In this document: piece by piece, positions 1-5,848 of the stretch | Layout: every line of letters begins with the position of its first letter | Position numbering within the stretch: position 1 is the first letter of the stretch | Program-made: the position numbers and the translations under genes | Assembly (NCBI GenBank): GCA_945861845.1 | Contig: CAMAWS010000046.1 | Coordinates: 1 to 12,035 of the forward strand | Origin: Candidatus Sulfopaludibacter sp. SbA3 | GTDB taxonomy: Bacteria > Acidobacteriota > Terriglobia > 20CM-2-55-15 | Direction: 5' to 3' | DNA length: 12,035 nt | Notes under the pieces: model-generated | What the model saw: only the letters and a program-made list of their open reading frames with translations | Told to the model about the DNA's origin: nothing | Database searches by the model: none

Positions 1-1428
1 TCAACGCGGCCGTGATGATTGACGCCTGCGCATGGGTACTGGTCACCTCCACCGTGGTTTGATTGGCGTGCCGTGTCCGCCGCGCGATGCCGTACAACGC
101 TAGCGGCCGCGAGGTGATCGCCTCGGCGTGCTTGTCGGGAATACCCAGCCGCACGAAGATCATCCACCAGTTGTAGATGAGCGCAGTCATGCGCGCCATC
201 AGTTGGCACCTCTTCTTGTCGTGCGTGGTGAACCCAGCCCATCCCCATTGATTCTTCAACTCGTCGAAATTGTTTTCCGAGTCTCCCCGGTCGCGGTAGT
301 GCTGCGCCACGGTGAGCACCTCCTCAGCCAGCGATGTCACCAACACCGCGTACTCATACACCACACCCCGATATCCCATTTCCGGCAGATCCAAGCTCAT
401 CTGTTTGGCTGCCTTCCTGTTGGACTTCTTCTTCTCCTCCTCCATTCCCTGGCGCACCGCTCGCCGCAACACCACCACACGCCGAGTCTTGCTCCATCCG
501 CTCAATTGCAGTTCCGTCGCCAGTCCTTGCCAGTTTTGCCCCGCATTCACCCACGGATCGTTTCCCAACAGCTTCCCGATCAGTTTCTTCACATTCGCAC
601 TCTGCTTTAACTTGAACAAGTACGGGATCTTTCTCTGTTCGGCTCCTTCCATGGCCCGCTCGTTTCCCCAAGCGCAATCGCCCCGCACAAACGCAGGCTG
701 GCTCCCCCCTCCAACCCGTCCAGCAGCGACCACAACTCCGGCTGCGCAAACGATGCCGCTGTCTGATTCCCCGCCTGTACTTCCACATCCATCACCATGC
801 GTAAGTTCCCGATGAAATAGCTGTGATAGGCGTGCGATGGCCGTCCGGGCTTTTGCGGGTTGTATCCCACCTTGGCATCTTCCTGGTGCCCGTACAGGAC
901 CTTCACCGTCGTGTCCACATCCAGCGCCCATGTCTCTGTCAGCAGCGGCTCGTAACTGGCCTTCAGATGCTTCTTCAGCCATCCCTCGCTTTCCTGTTCC
1001 TTCAGCGCTGACAAACCCCGGCGCACCGAGTCCTCGCTGGCCACCTTTGTCATTCCCAGCAACTCCGGGTTGACCCCGTCGCCGCGTAGCGCGCTGATAT
1101 GCGCATACCGCCTGTGCCCCGCCAGGATCGATAGCATAATCGTTCCCAGCACGTCTCGTTTCTTAGGCGCATTCCGACTCGTGTATTGCAACGGGCAATC
1201 CTCTACAAAGGCGTCGAACAGCCCACTGGTCTTCAGAAACTCGATAAAGAACGCCATCTGACCGAAACTGCTCACCGCGGCATCCGGTAACCACTTGATC
1301 TGGATTTTGCCGGCAAATGTATCCAGGCTGATGGCCGTATTTTCACCCTCTACCCCCTCGGTTTGCGGCTCACCCTTTGGGTGAATTTTCATCAGGGACT
1401 TTTCTTCGATCATTCTGAACAGTATCAA
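1..1428 (-). pseudogene. IS1380-family transposase, frameshifted and cut by the window edge
   Basis: This is a DDE transposase of the IS1380 family, which would cut and insert its own element. The first frame opens with TTG at 1428 directly after an in-frame TAG; ATG at 1413 or 1392 is an equally likely true start. It reads through 'SILAGHRRYAHISALRGD', the first catalytic Asp in 'LDVDTTVKVLYGHQE' (about residues 170-172) and 'GYNPQKPGRPSHAYHSYF', all typical of the family. At about 686-690 the frame breaks. The remainder is fully open in the frame whose codons run from 685 down to 2, beginning 'RGDCAWGNERAMEGAEQ' with the second Asp, and later giving 'RGDSENNFDELKNQWGW' at about 300-240 with the catalytic Glu. 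Without the shift the protein would exceed 475 aa, close to full family length. A one-base loss is the simplest cause, since a -1 step gives 'LRLVRGD', as expected. No classical slippery heptamer is visible, so programmed frameshifting is unlikely. The true stop lies left of position 1. Confidence 0.9.
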
Positions 1429-1450
1429 CTACTTCCCTGTTCCAAGAAAA

Positions 1451-1470
1451 GCCCAACTGCCGTTTTTAGG
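1451..1470 (-). repeat. candidate outer end of the IS1380-family element
   Basis: On the minus strand this reads CCTAAAAACGGCAGTTGGGC, beginning with CC as IS1380-family ends usually do, and it lies about 40 bp upstream of the transposase start. The matching end is outside the window, so neither the inverted repeat nor the 4-bp target duplication (which would be TTCA at 1471-1474) can be tested here. Confidence 0.35.
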
Positions 1471-1768
1471 TTCAATGAGCCACCATAGTGCAGGGAAGCC
1501 AATGTTTACGGGCCTCTAACCTATGATAGCTGTGCAGCGAACTCAAGTTCTCTGCACACTCGCAGGCAGCCGGCATCGAAGTTGCCGTGGGAGGCAAACG
1601 ACCCCCAGTTACGCCCAATAGTTGCAACATGGAAGGTACGGTCTTCTGGCATGCTAGAACGCCGAATTCGCGCTTGAGTGAAGAGCTTCGGGCAGCGCAG
1701 GAGTCAATGTTTTCGCACCTTCGGCGTGGAGTGTGCTGCAAAGCCTAGATTATACAGTATTATCTGGA
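1471..1768. other. 298-bp stretch with no recognisable gene
   Basis: This lies between the probable IS1380 end and the left repeat of the IS1634 element. Open frames exist on both strands (for example about 1530-1748 on the plus strand and 1472-1741 on the minus strand). Their translations show no family signature or convincing ribosome binding site, and each overlaps the other. No tRNA, terminator or clear repeat was seen. It is probably remnant host or older mobile-element DNA. Confidence 0.5.
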
Positions 1769-1787
1769 CTAGCGGGAGTTTACTGCG
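1769..1787. repeat. IS1634 terminal inverted repeat, transposase 3' side
   Basis: CTAGCGGGAGTTTACTGCG is the exact reverse complement of 3743-3761. Bases 1769-1771 are also the TAG stop codon of the transposase, so the last residues (VNSR) are encoded by the repeat itself. Confidence 0.95.
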
Positions 1788-3571
1788 GGCGAGCCGCGAT
1801 AGTTGAGGAGGGAGTTTGGAAAGAAGGGTTTAGGCACCTCGAGTTGTATTACCCACGGGGGGTAATACAGAGCTGATCGAGTCCGAGGGTCTTGGCGAGG
1901 GCTTGCTGAGGGAGGGTCTGTTTGGAGAGGACCGTAGCCAAACGGCTGGGGCCCTTTCTCGCCCAAGGGTGGATAGAGAAGAACGAACTGCTGAATCTGG
2001 CGCAGTTCCACAAGCAGTTGCTCCATCGAAATTCCCCTCCAGGCTGCCTGAGACTGCTTGTGGATGTACTGCAACAGGGAGATGCCCAGCATGCAGTAAA
2101 AAGCATGAATGCGGATCTTGCGATCCGTCCAGTGGAACATCGGTCCCCATCCCAGCCAGTCGCCATCCTTCAGGCCACGAAAAACCCGTTCAATCTCCTG
2201 TTGGCCGGAGTAACCGAGAGCGACTTGCTCGGCGGTCCAGTCCATCCGGTTGGTGAGCAAAATCGTGCGGCCCAAACGATGAGTCAGCAGCCGCTGCCAG
2301 GCAGCGGTATCGAAATCAAACTGCAAGCGCCAGTGACCATCCAAAGATTCCAGTTGGTAGTGAATCAACTCCTCTAAAAACGGGGTAGCCAACCAGCGCT
2401 GGATCTTGTTGCGGATCTGAGGTTCTTTCCAGCGGGCTTGTGGTTTGTTCAGGTCGATGGAGAACCGCCGCAACGCTTGGAGCGCCTTGCTGAGGCTGGT
2501 GGTCACACTATGCAACTGCTCGCCGGCGAAGGAGGCCGAATACTTCAGCACGCAGAGATATTCCTTGCCGTGAACGAGCCGTTTCTCGGCTGCGGTTCGG
2601 ACGCCGGGGAGGGCGCTGCCGGCGGGCGTCAGTTGTTCGACGGCGCGCTCTCGAAACGCTACGGGGACCTGGTTCCAGGGCAAGGCCGAGATAAAGCCCA
2701 GGCCCGCTTCCTCCAGTTGGACGGTGTTGGCCAAGGCCGCGCTGCCCTTATCAAACACCAGCGTCACGCTATCGCGGGGAATCTGGTTTTGATCCAGCAT
2801 GCCCACGATACGCTCTAAGGACGCGGAAAACTCCTCGCCGTCGGCGAGGTTGCCGCGATAGACATGGTGGCACAAGCTCAAACCATTTTCCCCATCCAGC
2901 ACGTAGCTGAGACCGACTTGACGCAGATTGTGACGGCCCTGTTTGTTGTGACCGCGCTGGGCTACTTGATTGCGCTGGTTGTTGCTGGCGATGTAGGTAT
3001 AGAAGTTGGTGGTGTCGTAGGCAAGCAGGCGGCGGCTTACCAGCTGTTTTTCTTTCCACAAGCCAAGCAGCCGCACCTGAGCATGGTCGAGCGGGTCCTC
3101 CGTGGAGCAAGCAGAGTCCTGTGGATCGGGAAGAATCTGTTCAAAGGCATCCCAGAAGGCTTGCGAAGTAAAGCGCTCCGGCTCGAAGAGCCAAGCCGGG
3201 TGGAGAATGGAGTTCCGGTACCAGTCGGCGACCTCGGTCTTGGGGCCGGGCCGGCAAATGCGGTGGATGGCGGCGAGCAAGAGATAGTGGGCTGGGCAAG
3301 GGCCGGAGCGGGGTGTCGGCCAAAGCGATTGGAGCAAATCCCAGACGCCGGTTTGTTGGGCGGCGAGCCATAAGGCGCCGGGCAATCCGAAGTCGCGAGA
3401 AAACGCCGAAAGAGGAACGGGGGCAGTGCGGTCTTTGACGAGGGCGGCAACTTTTTCGGCGGTGCCGAGATAGGCTTGATGGACGATGCGAGGTTGACCG
3501 TCGACGCGGGCGCTTTCGACGACGTAGTAGTAAAGCTGGTTGCCTTTTTTCTTGGCGACGAGGGATGCCAT
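1769..3571 (-). CDS. IS1634-family (IS4-like DDE) transposase
   Basis: This transposase catalyses cut-and-paste movement of the 1993-bp element around it. From ATG at 3571 it is 600 aa. The N-terminus 'MASLVAKKKGNQLYYYVVES' followed by 'VHQAYLGTAE' is the usual IS1634 opening. The catalytic triad is visible as D186 in 'LLAYDTTNFYTY', D274 in 'VTLVFDKGSA' and E459 or E461 in 'GYSGQQEIERVFRGLKD'. The frame is also open 14 codons upstream to TTG at 3613, but the family alignment favours ATG at 3571. No Shine-Dalgarno sequence precedes that ATG, and a candidate promoter sits so close that the message may be leaderless. The C-terminal tail (about residue 535 onward) crosses a palindrome at 1845-1869 and ends inside the terminal repeat. 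No damage to the gene is seen. Confidence 0.94.
   Translation of the reverse strand: MASLVAKKKGNQLYYYVVESARVDGQPRIVHQAYLGTAEKVAALVKDRTAPVPLSAFSRDFGLPGALWLAAQQTGVWDLLQSLWPTPRSGPCPAHYLLLAAIHRICRPGPKTEVADWYRNSILHPAWLFEPERFTSQAFWDAFEQILPDPQDSACSTEDPLDHAQVRLLGLWKEKQLVSRRLLAYDTTNFYTYIASNNQRNQVAQRGHNKQGRHNLRQVGLSYVLDGENGLSLCHHVYRGNLADGEEFSASLERIVGMLDQNQIPRDSVTLVFDKGSAALANTVQLEEAGLGFISALPWNQVPVAFRERAVEQLTPAGSALPGVRTAAEKRLVHGKEYLCVLKYSASFAGEQLHSVTTSLSKALQALRRFSIDLNKPQARWKEPQIRNKIQRWLATPFLEELIHYQLESLDGHWRLQFDFDTAAWQRLLTHRLGRTILLTNRMDWTAEQVALGYSGQQEIERVFRGLKDGDWLGWGPMFHWTDRKIRIHAFYCMLGISLLQYIHKQSQAAWRGISMEQLLVELRQIQQFVLLYPPLGEKGPQPFGYGPLQTDPPSASPRQDPRTRSALYYPPWVIQLEVPKPFFPNSLLNYRGSPAVNSR
1845..1869. repeat. 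perfect 10-bp palindrome near the IS1634 3' end
   Basis: TGTATTACCC (1845-1854) and GGGTAATACA (1860-1869) are perfect inverted arms around a 5-base loop. They lie within the transposase coding region, where they encode 'LYYPPWVIQ' on the minus strand, about 75 bp inside the terminal repeat. The same core, GTATTACCC, occurs twice near the other end of the element. It could be a subterminal transposase-binding site or an RNA hairpin; neither can be decided from sequence. Confidence 0.85.
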
Positions 3572-3661
3572 ACAGGGTAATACTAGTATGGGGCAATAGC
3601 GTGACAAATGCAAGAGATAAGGCTCATTCTCCCTATCGAACTTTTCTATACAGGGTAATAC
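3570..3661. repeat. 14-bp direct repeat upstream of the IS1634 transposase
   Basis: ATACAGGGTAATAC occurs at 3570-3583 and 3648-3661, 78 bp apart. The first copy touches the ATG start (3569-3571) and overlaps the candidate -10 box. The second is just upstream of the promoter. Next to the first copy is a perfect 10-bp palindrome, ATACTAGTAT (3580-3589). The shared core GGGTAATAC is the arm of the palindrome at 1845-1869, so the element carries two cores near each end. Confidence 0.85.
3580..3607 (-). promoter_or_regulatory. candidate promoter of the IS1634 transposase
   Basis: On the minus strand, TTGTCA (3602-3607; five of six to the sigma-70 -35 consensus) and TAGTAT (3580-3585; four of six to the -10 consensus) are separated by 16 bp. 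Transcription would begin within a few bases of the ATG at 3571, consistent with the missing ribosome binding site. A downstream -10 choice of CATACT with a different -35 is also possible. Confidence 0.4.
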
Positions 3662-3742
3662 ATTACTTAATCGCGCCTGCGCGAGCTAACCCTCAAAGGT
3701 GCATCCACTTAGGACTCCCCTAGCGTTGACGATTCAGGCCTT

Positions 3743-3761
3743 CGCAGTAAACTCCCGCTAG
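3743..3761. repeat. IS1634 terminal inverted repeat, transposase 5' side
   Basis: CGCAGTAAACTCCCGCTAG is the exact reverse complement of 1769-1787. It lies about 170 bp upstream of the transposase start. Similarity decays immediately inside the 19 bp. Confidence 0.95.
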
Positions 3762-3920
3762 GCGACCCCCTCCTAATTCTGAAAAATACGCAGCCCTTGC
3801 CGCTTTGGACGCAACGAACGAGTCGCATTGGTTCGAGCGGAACGGATTCACGCGATAGTGGTAACCGGCGGATCCGTCACTTTTGAGGAACTCTTACGTC
3901 GATCTCCTGTTTTCAGTGAG
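3762..3920 (-). other. non-coding right-end flank of the first IS110-family element
   Basis: These 159 bp lie between the IS1634 end and the stop codon of the first IS110 gene (TAA, 3921-3923). In the IS110 group the sequence after the recombinase gene is a short right end without terminal inverted repeats, so the outer boundary cannot be placed from one copy. No gene, terminator or convincing inverted repeat was seen. Confidence 0.4.
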
Positions 3921-5363
3921 TTAGGCTGCCGACTTTTCCTCCAGTGGCACCAGCTTGTAGCCGCGTTGCGCCGCCTGCTTTCGAAGTCTGGCTTCCAGTC
4001 GCTGCTCGCGCATCGCATCCCGTTGGGCCCAAAGTGAGGGATCGTACTCCACCTGCTTCTTCACCATCGTGTAGAAGATGATGGCGATCTTGTGCGCTGT
4101 AGCCGTGGTGGCCCCGGCTGGCCCCAGTTTCGATTTCATCCGCCGCAGATAGTGCCCGATCGGTGTCTGGTCCCGATGCAAGGAGTGCGCCGCCAATCGG
4201 AATAGCGTCCCCGCCCGGTTCTTGGTCCGCCGCATTCCCCGCCACAGCACCCTCCCTCCGCTGATGTCGTTGTCAGTGCACAATCCCAACCAAGACACGA
4301 AGTGCGCCGCCGTCGGCCATTTCGACATGTCCCTCCCCACTTCGCTGAACAGTGTCAACACCAGCGCCATCAGCCCCGGAATCTGCGTCAGATCCACTCC
4401 GAATAGCTTGTACGCCTCCCCTCGCATGTCGAAATTCGCGTCCCCGTTCTTTTTCTTCTTCCGCCGCTGCTTCTGTTTGCGGTCTTCCGGAAGTGGCTTC
4501 TGTCCCGGATCCACCTTCGGCTCAAAGGCTGCCACCAGCTTCTCGATCTCCTTGTCGCTGGCGTGGATCTGCTCCTGATAGTTCCGATACAGGGTCAGAC
4601 TCTGTTTCAGCACCAGAATATGCTCCCCTCGCCAGTTCCCCTCCAGCGATTTCCGGATCGTCTCTTCACTCGCCTGAATGCGTGGATCCCGCAACTTCGC
4701 CAGCTTCACCGCATCCCGCTCCCCGGCCACGATAGCGTCCAGAATCGCCAGTCCCGTCAAGCCCGTGATGTCGCTGATCACATGCTGGAACTGTACGTTC
4801 ATCTGCGTCAGGGCTTTCTGCATGTGTTGCACATGCTGATTCGCCATCTGTACCAGATCGCCGCGGTGCCGCATCAGCGCACGCACCGCGCACACCTCCC
4901 CCTCCGGACGGAAGGCCGCATGCAGCAGCCCCATCGAATGCAACTGCTGGATCCACTGGCACTCGTGAAAATCCGTTCGCTTCCCCGGCACGTTCTTCAT
5001 GTTCCGCGGATCCGTCACACAGGCCTGGATGCCGTGTTGTTCCAGCACGTCGTACACCGGAATCCAGTAGACCCCGGTGGCCTCCATGGCCGCCGTGGTG
5101 ATGCCACAGCCGACCAGCCATTCCGCCATCTGGTTCAGATCGCTCGTGAAGGTCTCGCACTTGCGCACCGGATGAGCATCCCGATCCGCCGCTACGGCGA
5201 TGTAGATCTCCCGTGCTCCGATATCGATGCCAGCCGCGTTCGGCTGGAATACCGGACGGTCCGCCTCCTTCCCCTGTACCCCCTGCTTGCTGCCCCGCTT
5301 GCTGTTCGCCACTTTGGGCCCTGACTTATCCGTGGCGCCTGTCTGCTGCTTCGACTTTGCCAT
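3921..5363 (-). CDS. IS110-family transposase (RuvC-like DEDD recombinase), first copy
   Basis: IS110 enzymes join a circular element to a target through a RuvC-like domain and a C-terminal serine domain, guided in characterised members by a bridge RNA. ATG at 5363 is preceded by AAGAGG with a 7-nt spacer, giving 480 aa; a GTG at 5402 is in frame but lacks this support. A basic leader (residues 1-40) precedes the RuvC-like core. D47 is in 'AAGIDIGARE', E94 in 'AAMEATGVYW' and D131 in 'GKRTDFHECQW'. The fourth acidic position is E134 rather than the usual Asp. The region 'HMQKALTQMNVQ' (180-191) begins the long helical part. A very basic linker (about 294-307, rich in Lys and Arg) precedes the C-terminal domain with 'QIPGLMAL' (327-334) and 'DNDISGGRVL' (364-373), where S368 is the candidate catalytic Ser. 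It aligns with the 5849-7360 protein without gaps from about residue 41 to 244. The frame is intact and looks functional. Confidence 0.95.
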   Translation of the reverse strand: MAKSKQQTGATDKSGPKVANSKRGSKQGVQGKEADRPVFQPNAAGIDIGAREIYIAVAADRDAHPVRKCETFTSDLNQMAEWLVGCGITTAAMEATGVYWIPVYDVLEQHGIQACVTDPRNMKNVPGKRTDFHECQWIQQLHSMGLLHAAFRPEGEVCAVRALMRHRGDLVQMANQHVQHMQKALTQMNVQFQHVISDITGLTGLAILDAIVAGERDAVKLAKLRDPRIQASEETIRKSLEGNWRGEHILVLKQSLTLYRNYQEQIHASDKEIEKLVAAFEPKVDPGQKPLPEDRKQKQRRKKKKNGDANFDMRGEAYKLFGVDLTQIPGLMALVLTLFSEVGRDMSKWPTAAHFVSWLGLCTDNDISGGRVLWRGMRRTKNRAGTLFRLAAHSLHRDQTPIGHYLRRMKSKLGPAGATTATAHKIAIIFYTMVKKQVEYDPSLWAQRDAMREQRLEARLRKQAAQRGYKLVPLEEKSAA

Positions 5364-5640
5364 CGTGTATCCTCTTTGCCCAGGCAGAAGGCCAAGCCGC
5401 ACACAGATAAGGTACTCTTTTGATTGGAATCAGTCTGGGTGGTGTCCAGGACTGTAACCACTGCTTGGTGCACGGAACTTGGGACCACGCTCTCCATTGG
5501 GTTTGAAAACACCACTGTACTTCCGGCCTACTTCCGCTGCCTGAGCTTTCCCATTGTGTGCCAGCAGGCGGATAAAACCAAGTTCCTCTACGCTTGGCCC
5601 CGCCCCCGCGGGCCCCCCGCTCTCTCCAGAAACTTCGTCT
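5364..5640 (-). ncRNA. candidate IS110 bridge RNA / left-end region, first copy
   Basis: The non-coding stretch directly upstream of an IS110-group recombinase gene is where the bridge RNA of characterised members (IS621) is encoded. Visible structure on the minus strand: arms at 5564-5571 and 5534-5540 (CCG-c-CTGC pairing with GCAG-CGG) around a 23-nt loop; a longer-range pair of ACACCAC at 5509-5515 with GTGGTGT at 5439-5445; and a direct repeat TACTTCCG at 5518-5525 and 5529-5536. These fit a folded RNA but also occur by chance in GC-rich DNA. The ends, guide loops and existence of the RNA are inference from family position. Confidence 0.3.
5596..5620. repeat. GC-only tract with an 8-bp palindrome
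   Basis: A run of 25 bases consisting only of G and C, with long C runs on the plus strand, is centred on the palindrome CCCGCGGG (5605-5612). It lies between the two IS110 genes, possibly at the outer part of the first element's left end. It could form a strong hairpin or mark a junction. No function is assigned. Confidence 0.5.
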
Positions 5641-5848
5641 CTGATGACGTGAAATTTCGGTATTGGGCTTGGCGTTGGGGCGCGAGGATCGGGATTTGTG
5701 CGTATCCGGTCGAGTTTCGGGGAGCAAATGACCCATGAACGCCGTTGAATGGGCGCAGTTCACCTTGCTCTCTCCCTAGCGATGGCTCGCTCGGTACTCG
5801 GGAGTTGGTAGTGCAAGAACGCCGTTTCGATGGGATCTGCTATTGGAT
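5641..5848 (-). other. region between the two IS110 elements, with a spaced direct repeat
   Basis: This should contain the junction between the left end of the first IS110 element and the right end of the second. GAACGCCGTT occurs at 5738-5747 and again at 5818-5827, exactly 80 bp apart, and both copies are followed after two or three bases by ATGGG. The repeat may be a right-end feature of the second element or a target-site relic. No gene is supported here. Confidence 0.4.

Larger units (their letters stand above)
1769..3761 (-). mobile_element. complete IS1634-family insertion sequence, 1993 bp
   Basis: The element is bounded by perfect 19-bp terminal inverted repeats at 1769-1787 and 3743-3761 and contains one intact transposase gene that fills almost all of it. 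IS1634 elements normally create 5-6 bp target duplications. Here the flanks (left ...TATCTGGA, right GCGACCCC...) do not match at any reasonable placement of the ends. Either the duplication has decayed, or the flanks were rearranged after insertion, for example by neighbouring IS events. Reading frame and repeats are intact, so the element could still be mobile. Confidence 0.92.

Noticed and set aside
1472..1741. Minus-strand open frame of 89 codons in the gap between IS1380 and IS1634
   Set aside because: No recognisable motif and no convincing ribosome binding site, and a similarly open frame exists on the other strand.
3561..3661. ACAGGGTAAT next to AGGGAT resembles halves of the I-SceI homing endonuclease site
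   Set aside because: The two halves are separated by extra bases and the core is part of the element's own repeated motif. There is no intron or endonuclease gene nearby.
5326..5763. Minus-strand open frame of 145 codons spanning the first IS110 start
   Set aside because: It overlaps the start of the real recombinase in another frame, and its translation looks like random GC-rich sequence. The region is better explained as the element's non-coding end.
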